A stretch of DNA of 64,000 nucleotides from Salinimicrobium marinum. Its GTDB lineage: Bacteria > Bacteroidota > Bacteroidia > Flavobacteriales > Flavobacteriaceae. The number at the start of each line of letters is the position of its first letter. The first letter of the stretch is position 1. Made by a program: the position numbers and the translations under genes. The stretch covers positions 32,091 to 96,090 of the forward strand of contig NZ_BMXB01000013.1 of the NCBI RefSeq assembly GCF_014651535.1, in the 5' to 3' direction. The notes beneath the pieces were generated by a model. It did not search any database. It was not told the DNA's origin and worked only from the letters and a program-made list of their open reading frames with translations. Below are positions 25,608-33,787 of the stretch, in pieces.

Positions 25608-25662
25608 TAAAAAATAAAATCCTGAAATCCATCCGATCTAAATTGCAAGGATGATTTTCAGG
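25608..25662 (-). terminator. Riboswitch expression-platform terminator
   Basis: On the minus strand a 14-bp stem with two mismatches (25649-25662 with 25621-25634) is followed by a T-rich tract (to about 25608). It lies after the TPP aptamer and before the receptor ATG, where a ligand-controlled terminator is expected. Confidence 0.75.
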
Positions 25663-25689
25663 AGTGCGATACTTTGCGCTGTTTGCGCT

Positions 25690-25780
25690 AAATTCCCTTG
25701 GCAGCATTACCTGCCCAGGTTCTTTGGGTATAATCTCAGCTTCCTTCCTAACGAATCAGGAATTCTGCACCCCTTTGAGA
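25690..25780 (-). promoter_or_regulatory. TPP riboswitch (thi box) aptamer
   Basis: On the minus strand the conserved core is present in order: GGGGTGC near 25775, CTGAGATTATACCC (25739-25726), GAACCTG near 25722, and CAGGTAATGCTGCC (25713-25700) followed by AAGGGA. These are the universally conserved TPP-sensing bases. A variable stem (TTCCT...AGGAA) lies between. With the terminator at 25608-25662 it should turn off the TonB receptor when TPP is high. Confidence 0.94.
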
Positions 25781-25787
25781 TGTGCCA

Positions 25788-25795
25788 CAAAAGTA
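25788..25795 (-). promoter_or_regulatory. Promoter -7 element of the riboswitch-receptor transcript
   Basis: The minus strand reads TACTTTTG (TAnnTTTG consensus) directly before the aptamer. A TTG -33 box at standard spacing is not evident. Confidence 0.5.
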
Positions 25796-25869
25796 AATTG
25801 ACTTTTTGATTTAACCTAATTTTTACAGCTTTTGATTTTTAAATGCTAAATTTAAAAATTCTACCAGGT

Positions 25870-28287
25870 ATGAAAGAAAATAAACAATCCATCACTTATA
25901 CGGTAATCATAGGTTACCTGCTTTTAACTGCACTTGCCGCTTTTAGCGTTTGGTTCATCTATTCCCAGGTAATTGAGTATACGAGCATGGCCGAAAATAA
26001 TCTTTCCAGCAATAAGAGATTATTACTTGTAGGCCAGGCAGCGACAAATCTTTATGAAGCAGAAAGCCTGAGCCGGCAATTGATACAAACAGGAGAAACC
26101 GAAAATCTCGAGATTTATAAATCTGAAATTGACACCATACGGAACACGCTTGATTCCCTAAATCAAACATCGGCCGGTACAGACCTTACTCATGAAATAG
26201 ACAGTATAAACCTTCTTCTTTCTTTAAAAATTGAAAACCTGGAGGAACTTCTGGAGCTAAGGACAAGGGAAGGGAGCCAGAGTTATTATTCAAAGGTTAT
26301 TTCTGAACTTCAAAGAGTGGATGAAAACTTTGGAAGTCGTAATTATGATGAAAGGTTCAGGGATCTTGCCCCACACCAGCGCAGGGTTTTGGTGAAATTA
26401 CTTGAATATTCCGAAAGGGATGAAGCCCAGCAAATCACCACCCAAACCCTCGATTCTTTGGTCCAGTCGGTTAAAAATGTACTGAGTGAACTTGAAATCG
26501 CCGACCGGCGATTCAGGAGAACGGTGCGGGACACAGAGGATCAATTACTGGCCAATGAAGTGAACCTGAATAGCCAGCTAAGAAATCTGCTTTCCACCAT
26601 CGAAGCGGAAGAAAGACGGACTTCCCTGGCACAGGTTTCCGAAAGACAGGAAATCGTAAGAAGTACTTCCAGAACTATCGGAATTTTAGGCGGATTAAGT
26701 TTTACGATCATCCTTATCTTTTTATTCCTGGTAATGCGGGATGTTACCCGGAGCCAGCGCTACCGGAATGAGCTGGAAAAGGCGAAACAATACGCCGAGT
26801 CACTTCTTAAAAGCCGGGAGCAATTTATGGCAACCGTGACGCATGATTTAAGGTCGCCATTAAATACTGTAGTAGGTTATACTGATCTTCTGGAAAGAAC
26901 CAGATTGAGCAGGTCGCAATCACATTACCTCAACCACCTGAAAAAGTCTTCAGATTATATTCTTCACCTTGTGGACGACCTGCTGGATCTCTCCAAACTT
27001 GAAGCCGGAAAAATGACAGTTGAAAATCTTTCTTTTAATCCGAAGAATCTGATTGAGGATACTGTGGACAATGCTGTTCCTGTTAAGAAGTGTGAGGAAG
27101 TAGATGTGAAGGTGAATATTTCTGAAGATCTAGACCGCATGGTGCAAAGTGATCCATTCAGAATAAAACAAGTGATCACCAATCTTGTGACCAACGCCTG
27201 CAAATTTACCGAAGAAGGAAGCATTGAAATAGTAGGTATTCTGGAAAAGAGGAAGGGAAAAAACTTTATGGTGATCAAAGTGAAGGATACAGGAATCGGA
27301 ATTTCGGCAGAAAAGATTGATGCAATTTTTGAAGAATTTTCACAGGAAGACAGTTCTATAGAAAAGCGCTTTGGAGGGTCGGGACTTGGTCTCGCCATCA
27401 GCAAGAAACTCACCCAACTGCTAAACGGAACCATAGAACTGGAAAGCGAACACGGGAAAGGAAGTGAGTTTACCATAAATATTCCGGTGAAACTTGTTGC
27501 CACTGAAAATGTTTCAACAACTGAAGTGGTCCAGCCGCCTTCAGAAGAAATGAGCCGGTTTTCGGTACTAATCGTGGATGATGAACCGTCGCAGTTAAGT
27601 CTTTTGAGCGAATTCATCAAATCCACCGGAATGAGAATAGAAACCAGTAACAATGGAAAAGAAGCTGCCAAAAAACTTAGATCGGAAAAATTTGATCTTG
27701 TTCTGACCGACATACAGATGCCGAAAATGAGCGGGGTTGAACTACTAAACCACATCAGGCAGCATCCAGAGACAAAACGCTTGCCCGTCATTGCTCTTTC
27801 GGGACAGGCAGGGAAAAGTCCGCAGGAATATCTTGAAATGGGTTTTAATGACAGTCTTTTAAAACCTTATTCTTCTGGTCATTTATTGCAAAAAATAGAG
27901 GCTGTATTACAAACAGAAATTAAAAAACCTACCGGAAAAGTGGAATGCAACAACGCTTCTCAAAACTACTCGCTTACGGAAGTTGAGCTTTTTGCCGGAG
28001 GGGATAAACAGGCGCTGAATACCATATTGAAAGCTTTTTCAGAAAGCACCCGATCTAATGTGGAAGCCATGAATCATGCTTTTTTGAAGGGCAACAGGGA
28101 AAAGATTGCTGCCACTGCTCACAAAATGCTCCCAATGTTCAGGCAGTTGAAAGTTTCGGAAGTGGTGGGTCAACTGGAAATTCTGGAATCTACCGATTCC
28201 AGTAAATTTTCAGAAGTAAATATTGAAGAATTAACCGGCCAGATAAACGATCTTCTCAAGGAAATAGAAGCAGAAACTAAAGACTAA
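25870..28287 (+). CDS. Hybrid sensor histidine kinase with REC and HPt domains
   Basis: This 805-residue protein carries a whole phosphorelay. Order: helix 1 (about 10-32), a helical periplasmic sensor (about 33-270) rich in coiled-coil heptads, helix 2 (about 273-293), HisKA with ATVTHDLRSPLN (H near 323), HATPase with NLVTNACKF, KVKDTGIGIS and FGGSGLGLAIS, a receiver with LVLTDIQMPKMSG (D near 613), and an HPt domain with IAATAHKMLPMF (H near 748). I prefer the ATG at 25870; an in-frame ATG at 25843 would add nine residues. The gene ends 11 bases inside the convergent sigma-54 regulator gene, its likely partner. Confidence 0.93.
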   Translation: MKENKQSITYTVIIGYLLLTALAAFSVWFIYSQVIEYTSMAENNLSSNKRLLLVGQAATNLYEAESLSRQLIQTGETENLEIYKSEIDTIRNTLDSLNQTSAGTDLTHEIDSINLLLSLKIENLEELLELRTREGSQSYYSKVISELQRVDENFGSRNYDERFRDLAPHQRRVLVKLLEYSERDEAQQITTQTLDSLVQSVKNVLSELEIADRRFRRTVRDTEDQLLANEVNLNSQLRNLLSTIEAEERRTSLAQVSERQEIVRSTSRTIGILGGLSFTIILIFLFLVMRDVTRSQRYRNELEKAKQYAESLLKSREQFMATVTHDLRSPLNTVVGYTDLLERTRLSRSQSHYLNHLKKSSDYILHLVDDLLDLSKLEAGKMTVENLSFNPKNLIEDTVDNAVPVKKCEEVDVKVNISEDLDRMVQSDPFRIKQVITNLVTNACKFTEEGSIEIVGILEKRKGKNFMVIKVKDTGIGISAEKIDAIFEEFSQEDSSIEKRFGGSGLGLAISKKLTQLLNGTIELESEHGKGSEFTINIPVKLVATENVSTTEVVQPPSEEMSRFSVLIVDDEPSQLSLLSEFIKSTGMRIETSNNGKEAAKKLRSEKFDLVLTDIQMPKMSGVELLNHIRQHPETKRLPVIALSGQAGKSPQEYLEMGFNDSLLKPYSSGHLLQKIEAVLQTEIKKPTGKVECNNASQNYSLTEVELFAGGDKQALNTILKAFSESTRSNVEAMNHAFLKGNREKIAATAHKMLPMFRQLKVSEVVGQLEILESTDSSKFSEVNIEELTGQINDLLKEIEAETKD

Positions 28288-29623
28288 TGTCGTATTGTTT
28301 CAATTTGTTATAAAGAGTTTTTCTGTCAATAGAAAGCAATTTTGCCGCTTTACTTTTATTCCCGTTTGTTCTTTCCAGGGCGTCAAGAATTAATTCCTGT
28401 TCATTCTTGTTCTTGAAGAGACTAAAAGATTCATCTGTTACTTCTGCCGCTACAATTTCCTGCGGCAAAACCTCTGTCCCCACCATCTCATATGTACTTA
28501 GTAGAACGGCTCGTTTAATTACGTTCTTAAGTTCTCTAAGGTTCCCGGGCCAGCGATAATTGTGGATGGCCTCTATGGCTTCTGCATTGAAGCCGGTTAC
28601 TTCTTTTTCAAGTTCTGCATTGGCCAGTTCCAGGAAATAATTTGCAAAGATCATCAGGTCCTCATTGCGATCTTTCAGAGAAGGAACTTTAATGGAAAAT
28701 TCATTTAAACGATGATAAAGATCTTCCCGGAAATCACCTTCTTTTACCAGTTCGTACAGATCTTCATTGGTAGCCGTGATCACCCGAATATCAACTTTAA
28801 TTTCTTCATTACTCCCCACCGGTTTCACTTTTCGCTCCTGTAAAGCCCTTAAAAGCTGCACCTGAAGTTCATAGCTAAGATTCCCGATTTCATCCAGGAA
28901 CAAAGTTCCCTTATTAGCTGCTTCAAAATGCCCGGTTTTGTTAGATACTGCGCCGGTAAAAGAACCTTTAATATGCCCAAAAAATTCACTGGATGCTAAT
29001 TCTTTTGGAATAGCCCCACAGTCTACCGCGATAAAAGGCGCATCCTTTCGTTTACTTTTATCGTGAATACTCTTCGCGATTTGCTCCTTGCCTGTTCCAC
29101 TCTCCCCCATGATGAGCACAGACATATTCGTAGGCGCTACAAGATCTATGTAATCATTAAGTTTTTTAGAAGCATCACTTACCCCTTTGATAAAGGTATT
29201 GGCCTGGGGTACATTATTGCTATTAGATGTCTTTTTCCTCTCCGGTTTTTCTCCGGAAGATCCCGCGTTACTAAGGGCACTGTTAATAGTTTGAAGGATT
29301 ACTTCGGGATTGAAAGGTTTGGCGATATAATCGAAAGCCCCTTCCTTCATGGCATTCACAGCCATTTTTATTTCCGCATAACTCGTCATCATGATGACTT
29401 CACTCTGCGGCTCTTTTGATTTCACCTCTCTTAATATTTCCAGTCCTTCCTTATCGGGAAGTCTTACATCAGAAATAATGATTTCAAACATGTTTTTTTC
29501 GAGTAAAGAAAAAGCCTCCAGTGCACTGAATGCCGTACTCACCTCAAAATCCTTTTTCTTAAGGTAGGTCTGCAACATGGTGCAGAAAGCAACATCATCT
29601 TCAACTATGAGTATTTTGGCCAT
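28277..29623 (-). CDS. Sigma-54-dependent response regulator (NtrC family)
   Basis: This 448-residue regulator activates RpoN promoters after phosphorylation. Domains: receiver (about 3-115, phospho-acceptor in IIISDVRLPDKEG near 52), AAA+ domain (about 150-380) with Walker A GESGTGKEQIAKS near 175, the sigma-54 contact loop GHIKGSFTGAV near 220 and FREDLYHRLNEF near 303, and a Fis-type helix-turn-helix at the end (GNKSKAAKLLSIDRKTLYNKL). Receiver K in YIAKPFNPE is present. It converges with and overlaps the hybrid kinase gene by 11 bases; pairing with that kinase is inferred from position. Confidence 0.95.
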   Translation of the reverse strand: MAKILIVEDDVAFCTMLQTYLKKKDFEVSTAFSALEAFSLLEKNMFEIIISDVRLPDKEGLEILREVKSKEPQSEVIMMTSYAEIKMAVNAMKEGAFDYIAKPFNPEVILQTINSALSNAGSSGEKPERKKTSNSNNVPQANTFIKGVSDASKKLNDYIDLVAPTNMSVLIMGESGTGKEQIAKSIHDKSKRKDAPFIAVDCGAIPKELASSEFFGHIKGSFTGAVSNKTGHFEAANKGTLFLDEIGNLSYELQVQLLRALQERKVKPVGSNEEIKVDIRVITATNEDLYELVKEGDFREDLYHRLNEFSIKVPSLKDRNEDLMIFANYFLELANAELEKEVTGFNAEAIEAIHNYRWPGNLRELKNVIKRAVLLSTYEMVGTEVLPQEIVAAEVTDESFSLFKNKNEQELILDALERTNGNKSKAAKLLSIDRKTLYNKLKQYDISL

Positions 29624-29684
29624 AAAGTATTTCGAATATCAGCAAAATTATGAATATTCCATCCCTGTTAGCCAAAAATAAGCA

Positions 29685-29712
29685 TAAAAAAAGGGCTGCG
29701 AACAGCCCTTCT
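29685..29712 (-). terminator. Terminator after secreted paralog 1
   Basis: An 8-bp stem, AAGGGCTG/CAGCCCTT (29691-29698 and 29703-29710), with a 4-base loop is followed by a T run on the minus strand. It ends the 3' region of the gene at 29888-30229. Confidence 0.85.
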
Positions 29713-29818
29713 TCTAATTTATAACCATTTAAGGGTAAATAATTAGTCCATTTTTTCGAATGTCCGGCATAAATTTAATTTCCCCTCCTCTGCGTTTCCG
29801 TAGTCTTTGGTCCATCTT

Positions 29819-29865
29819 TTAGCACATGTTCTGTCGGGCAGTCGTCACCTGGAGTTGGCATCTCC
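29819..29865 (-). other. Conserved 3' UTR block, copy 1
   Basis: About 47 bases downstream of the secreted paralog at 29888-30229 are related to 33971-34017, downstream of its paralog, with an identical core TAGCACATGTTCTG (plus strand). The block lies between stop codon and terminator in both places, so it is probably part of the mRNA 3' end. On the minus strand one frame encodes similar short peptides ending in EHVL, which could mean a small ORF instead. Confidence 0.55.
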
Positions 29866-29887
29866 ATTAGGGAGGGTGATGATCATA

Positions 29888-30229
29888 TTATTCTTTATCC
29901 TTCTTTTCTTTATCGATCCAATTTCCTTGTGCGTCTGCATACAATTCTTTGGTTTCTCCCTGAAGTGTGGTTAATACAATTTTGTATTTTGTCTCACCTT
30001 CTTTTTCTTTCATATAAGCTTCTGAAACTGTAGCCCCCTGAAAATCTCTTTCTACAGACTGCTGAACTTCATCGGGTAATTCCCCTACCTGGATTTGCTC
30101 CATTTCTTCCTGAGTTTCCTGGTGTGTGGTTTCCTGAGTTGATCCCTCTTCATAAACCTGAGCACTAACACTTTCTACCGAAAAAAACATTGCTGTTATC
30201 GCTAATGCTGTTAAACCTAACTTTTTCAT
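29888..30229 (-). CDS. Small secreted protein, paralog 1 (unknown)
   Basis: This 113-residue protein has a signal peptide (MKKLGLTALAITAMFF, cleavage after SVSAQ at about 24), a glutamine/glutamate-rich spacer, and a C-terminal domain of about 65 residues: LPDEVQQSVERDFQGATVSEA, then YKIVLTTLQGETKELYADAQG. The helix-then-strands order recalls PepSY-like periplasmic domains. It is a close paralog of the gene at 34063-34395; both end in ADAQGNWIDKEK. Both have a related block in their 3' untranslated regions. A 10-bp palindrome (AACAATTGTT, 30279-30288) lies upstream. Function unknown. Confidence 0.8.
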   Translation of the reverse strand: MKKLGLTALAITAMFFSVESVSAQVYEEGSTQETTHQETQEEMEQIQVGELPDEVQQSVERDFQGATVSEAYMKEKEGETKYKIVLTTLQGETKELYADAQGNWIDKEKKDKE

Positions 30230-30366
30230 AATATTTTAATTTAAATTAATTTTTTTATAAATCTAATAAGAGATATGAAACAATTGTTCCACTTTTTATA
30301 TAAAATACAGAATGCCTGTAAACAGGCACTTTCTCTCATTCAATAAACTTTTTAAGGGTGTGGAAC

Positions 30367-30394
30367 AAAAAAAATTCCCCACCTGAGTGGGGAA
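30367..30394 (-). terminator. Terminator after arfB
   Basis: An 8-bp perfect stem, TTCCCCAC/GTGGGGAA (30375-30382 and 30387-30394), with a 4-base loop is followed by eight T on the minus strand. It ends the five-gene unit that starts at 33775. Confidence 0.88.
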
Positions 30395-30416
30395 TAATTC
30401 TACATATTCTACTATT

Positions 30417-30818
30417 TTATTTCAAAGGGTCTTTGCGGTTGCTCTTTTTTTCTGAATGCATTTTCTTCTTCCGAAGACGTTTTAATTTGGAAGCTCTGGA
30501 AGGTTTGGTCTTCTTTCTGGGTTTCGGCTTTACAAGCGCCTCTTTTATAATATCCAGAAAACGTTGAGTAACCAGTTCTTTATTTTTATGCTGACTCCTG
30601 GACTCATCACTTTGGAGGATCAATTCTCCATTGTTTGTAAGCCTGGACTGCAATTTTTTTAGCACCCGCTCCTTTTCACTTTCTGAAAATGCACCAGATT
30701 CAGAAACCATAAAGTGAAGTTCTACTTTGGAAGAAACTTTGTTGACATTTTGCCCTCCTGCGCCCGAACTTCTTACAGCTTTGTAGCTTACTTCCTGTAT
30801 GAGTTGCTTTTCATCCAA
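30417..30818 (-). CDS. arfB: Alternative ribosome-rescue factor ArfB
   Basis: ArfB (YaeJ) is a codon-independent peptidyl-tRNA hydrolase that frees ribosomes stalled at mRNA ends. The 133-residue protein has the catalytic GGQ at residues 21-23 in VRSSGAGGQNVNKVSSKV and lacks the stop-codon-reading domains of release factors. The C-terminus is a long basic tail (KPRKKTKPSRASKLKRLRKK), which in the family enters the mRNA channel. It is the last gene of a tightly packed five-gene unit and starts one base after the DUF4301 stop codon. Confidence 0.95.
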   Translation of the reverse strand: MDEKQLIQEVSYKAVRSSGAGGQNVNKVSSKVELHFMVSESGAFSESEKERVLKKLQSRLTNNGELILQSDESRSQHKNKELVTQRFLDIIKEALVKPKPRKKTKPSRASKLKRLRKKKMHSEKKSNRKDPLK

Positions 30819-30819
30819 A

Positions 30820-32370
30820 CTAGCTGACCTGATGTGTAGGCTTTAAAAGATCGGCTACTGTTTTAACGGGGTTAAATGTCTCCACAGGAACTTCTACAAA
30901 AATGGTGATCCAGTCTGCCATTCCTCCATTCCATAATCCCGGCAATTCGAGAGCCTTTAACTCCTTACCATCCTTGGTCTTTTTTGCTATAAAACTAGTT
31001 TCTTCATCCACATAATCCTGAAGCTTAAAGTTCTCACCTTTATAGTTTTTCTTTCCACAAACAACATCTACAGGATTAAAATGAGTGGCTTCCTGCGCTA
31101 TTTTACTCTGCTGGTAGTTATCGTGATCTATTTGTGCGCTCTCCACGATCTGCAAAGATATCTCACCAGATTTGTGAGTCACCCAGAAAGGTCCGCCTCC
31201 CGGTTCCCCTTCATTTTTCACCATTCCACAAATCCTAATTGGCCGGTTTAATTTCTTTTTTAAGACATTGATTTTTTCCGTTTTTTCAAGAGCGTCAAAG
31301 TCGATGCTTAAACCGGAATTCAGTTTCTTCCGGGTGAAGTTAATGATCTCCTCGAGCTTCTCTTCGGAAATATCTTTTTCTAATTTTTCAATACTTCCAA
31401 AAGTCTCCTTCTGCAGTTCCAGGAGCTTACCTGCCAGCATCTTTTTATAATCGGCTAATTTTTTTCGGTATTTAGGAATGACGACATTGTCGATATTTTT
31501 AATGAAAATAAGATCTGCATCCTGCTTATCCAGGTTTTCCAGCAAGGCCCCATGTCCACCCGGCCTGAAAAAGATTTGTCCGTTTTCATCCCGGAAAGGC
31601 TCATTTTCCAAAGTGACCGCTACGGTATCTGTCTTTGGATCCTGAAAGGAATAAGAAACCTGAAAGTTTACACCGGTCTCTTTTTCCAGCCTATCCTGAA
31701 TTTCTGTAAATTCTGCTTTAAATTTTTCCTGGTGTTCTTCAGAAACTGTGAAGTGTAATTTTGCTTTTCCATTGGAGGCAGCATAATCTGCAGCCTCAAT
31801 CAAATGTTCTTCAAAAGCAGTTGCCAAATGATCTTCATATTTGTGAAATGGCACTAATCCTTTGGGGTAATCCCCCAGATTAAGCCCTTCTTCGGTAAGC
31901 ATTGTCTTTACAAACAGCAGGCGTTGCTCATCTTCCGGCAGGGTATCAAATTCATTCTTTTCTTCGGTGATCTTTTGTTTCACCTTATCATAAAAAGGCA
32001 GCTGCTTCATTCTGTTAAAGAACATTTCCAGCTTCTCGTCATTCTTTTTTTCAGTATATTCTTCTACCGATTCCTTTCCAGGATCATATTCATCAAGAAA
32101 CTGATAAAATGCTTTAAACATACGTGTTGCCGCCCCTGAAGCGGGAACAAATTTTAGTACTTCCAGATTTTCTTTTTCAGAATCATAAAGCCCCGAAAGT
32201 TTATCCATTTCTTCTTGGGAGCAGGAAATAATACCATTCCTGATGGTTGCCGCTTCCCGAACATTCATTACCACATTACCACGTTCAAAAATGGCAATTT
32301 GCCTTTTCACTTCATCGGTGGTTAAACCTTTTTCTTTAATTTGAGATACATCTTCTTTACTAAAGTCCAA
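30820..32370 (-). CDS. DUF4301 family protein, nucleotidyltransferase-like
   Basis: This 516-residue cytosolic protein belongs to DUF4301, known mostly from Bacteroidota. Features resemble GT-A-fold pyrophosphorylases: FVPASGAATRMFKAF near residue 76 (a loop like L-x-G-G-x-x-T-R), FFRPGGHGALLENL near residue 272, and DLIFIKNIDNVV near residue 290, where UDP-sugar pyrophosphorylases have the N-D-N-V site. No characterised member is known to me. It overlaps the NadR-like kinase gene by 11 bases upstream and is one base from arfB, so it belongs to the same unit. Confidence 0.85.
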   Translation of the reverse strand: MDFSKEDVSQIKEKGLTTDEVKRQIAIFERGNVVMNVREAATIRNGIISCSQEEMDKLSGLYDSEKENLEVLKFVPASGAATRMFKAFYQFLDEYDPGKESVEEYTEKKNDEKLEMFFNRMKQLPFYDKVKQKITEEKNEFDTLPEDEQRLLFVKTMLTEEGLNLGDYPKGLVPFHKYEDHLATAFEEHLIEAADYAASNGKAKLHFTVSEEHQEKFKAEFTEIQDRLEKETGVNFQVSYSFQDPKTDTVAVTLENEPFRDENGQIFFRPGGHGALLENLDKQDADLIFIKNIDNVVIPKYRKKLADYKKMLAGKLLELQKETFGSIEKLEKDISEEKLEEIINFTRKKLNSGLSIDFDALEKTEKINVLKKKLNRPIRICGMVKNEGEPGGGPFWVTHKSGEISLQIVESAQIDHDNYQQSKIAQEATHFNPVDVVCGKKNYKGENFKLQDYVDEETSFIAKKTKDGKELKALELPGLWNGGMADWITIFVEVPVETFNPVKTVADLLKPTHQVS

Positions 32371-32938
32371 CTTTTCTATCTTTTATTAGTTTATCAATTG
32401 TTTTCACCGCCTTTTCAAATCTCTTTTCGAAATCCCCCCTAAGGATCTCATACGGCTTTTCATAAAGGTCTAAAGATTCTTTGAATTTGTCGAACATAAA
32501 TTCCCGCTGGTCGGGCCGGTCGCGCAAATCGTCTTCAACCCAGGGAACATCAATATACGTTAAAAAATATATATCGTAATGAGCCTTTAACGCTTGTTTA
32601 AGAAGAAGCGGCTCACAAAAGCCACCAAAATAGGCTTTGGAGTAGACTACAGTTTCCAGTAGATTGGTATCACAAATGAGGACTTTATTTGCCCTTTCAA
32701 GGAGTATATTTTCCATTTGCATCTGGCCAACTGCTATAGGAAGAATATCCTCCCTTCCACAAATTAATTGCTCCCGGTCCCATTTTTCCTGAAGGTAATC
32801 TCTTGAAAATTCCGGCACCCATTCTGTCTCATAATGTGCTGCAAGTGCTTTTGCGAGGCTGGTTTTTCCTGTAGACTCAGGTCCGTAGAGAACAATTTTT
32901 ATTATGTGGGTACGTGACTGTTCAAGTTGTTTTTCCAT
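32360..32938 (-). CDS. NadR-like nucleoside kinase (AAA ATPase)
   Basis: This 192-residue P-loop protein has IVLYGPESTGKTSLAKALA near residue 16 and resembles the ribosylnicotinamide kinase domain of NadR, with EFSRDYLQEKW near residue 41, DTNLLETVVYSKAYFG near residue 93 and DDLRDRPDQRE near residue 137. It lacks the NMN adenylyltransferase and DNA-binding domains of NadR. The likely reaction is phosphorylation of nicotinamide riboside, or of another nucleoside-like vitamin brought in by the adjacent transporter. Its start overlaps that transporter gene by 37 bases; no later ATG precedes the P-loop. Confidence 0.85.
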   Translation of the reverse strand: MEKQLEQSRTHIIKIVLYGPESTGKTSLAKALAAHYETEWVPEFSRDYLQEKWDREQLICGREDILPIAVGQMQMENILLERANKVLICDTNLLETVVYSKAYFGGFCEPLLLKQALKAHYDIYFLTYIDVPWVEDDLRDRPDQREFMFDKFKESLDLYEKPYEILRGDFEKRFEKAVKTIDKLIKDRKVGL

Positions 32939-33531
32939 GCTCTGTATCCGTAAAAGGCAATAATGGTAAATAGTAAATACTGAAAACTGGTAAAAGTAAG
33001 ACCTTTATAAAAATACAGTGGTACCGAAATAATATCTCCCACGATCCAGTAAATCCAGTTTTCCAGTTTCTTTCGGGCCATGAGCCACATCCCGACAAAA
33101 AATATAGCCGTGGTGAAGGTATCTACATAAGCCGTCCAGTCATTCCATTTGTCAAAGAATTCATAGATAGCAAAGGTAAAAAGCAGGGTTCCCAGAAAAA
33201 TAAGAACACTCCACCATTTCTCCTTTTTTGTAGTGGTTGTAATGGGAATAAAATGGACAGCATCTACTTTACGGGTCCACACGTACCAGCCGTAAATACT
33301 CATGGTGGAATAGTAGACATTGATCATCATATCTCCCAGCAACTGCCACTGCCAGAGGAGATATACAAAGATAACGGTACTAACGATTCCGGTGGGATAA
33401 ACAAGAATATTCTCCTGTTTTGAAAACCAGACAGAAAAAAACCCAAAAACCACGGCAATTAATTCCAGAATGATAAATAGTACAGGATAGTCACCATACT
33501 GCTGAAAAAGAAAATCAAAAATCGGCTGCAT
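32902..33531 (-). CDS. pnuC: PnuC-family vitamin transporter
   Basis: This 209-residue inner-membrane protein has about seven helices and the family signature INVYYSTMSIYGWYVW near residue 72 and YPTGIVSTVIFVYLLWQ near residue 46. PnuC proteins move nicotinamide riboside by facilitated diffusion, trapped by a downstream kinase; the PnuT branch carries thiamine. The adjacent NadR-like kinase favours nicotinamide riboside, while the thiamine-binding protein gene just upstream favours thiamine. Sequence alone does not decide. It overlaps the upstream gene by 17 bases and the downstream kinase by 37 bases. Confidence 0.88.
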   Translation of the reverse strand: MQPIFDFLFQQYGDYPVLFIILELIAVVFGFFSVWFSKQENILVYPTGIVSTVIFVYLLWQWQLLGDMMINVYYSTMSIYGWYVWTRKVDAVHFIPITTTTKKEKWWSVLIFLGTLLFTFAIYEFFDKWNDWTAYVDTFTTAIFFVGMWLMARKKLENWIYWIVGDIISVPLYFYKGLTFTSFQYLLFTIIAFYGYRAWKNNLNSHVPT

Positions 33532-33775
33532 AATCGCTCAGATTACTTTTTACGATTTTCATGGTTAGAAGCACATGTTCTGAAGAAGCGAAAGCTTCTT
33601 TGATCTCCTCGGTAAGAAACTCCATGATTTTGTCATATTCCCCATATACCTGAGTACTTAATGGATTTTCAATTACTCTGAAACCCGACTTTCGCAGGGC
33701 TTTTATAAATTTCTGAATGGGAGCTTTGAAATCATCCTGAAGCGGAGAAAGCGTTAATTCAACAGATATTTGCAT
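33515..33775 (-). CDS. Thiamine-binding protein, YkoF/MTH1187 type
   Basis: This 86-residue protein fits the small thiamine-binding (DUF77, MTH1187/YkoF-like) family: MQISVELTLSPLQDDF, then FIKALRKSGFRVIENPLSTQVYGEYD and LLTMKIVKSN. The family has a ferredoxin-like fold and binds thiamine in characterised members. I start at the ATG at 33775; the TTG at 33790 lies within a predicted promoter element. It is the first gene of a five-gene overlapping unit and lies under a 15-bp palindrome (33792-33806). Confidence 0.82.
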   Translation of the reverse strand: MQISVELTLSPLQDDFKAPIQKFIKALRKSGFRVIENPLSTQVYGEYDKIMEFLTEEIKEAFASSEHVLLTMKIVKSNLSDYAADF

Positions 33776-33787
33776 TTCATTTTTTTT

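Noticed and set aside
26964..27791. Long antisense frame (275 codons) opposite the hybrid kinase
   Set aside because: It mirrors the kinase reading frame and its composition is serine-rich with no domain; the kinase motifs on the plus strand are complete.
32902..33531. Calling the transporter PnuT (thiamine) outright
   Set aside because: The adjacent NadR-type kinase points to nicotinamide riboside and no TPP riboswitch precedes the operon, so the substrate is left open.
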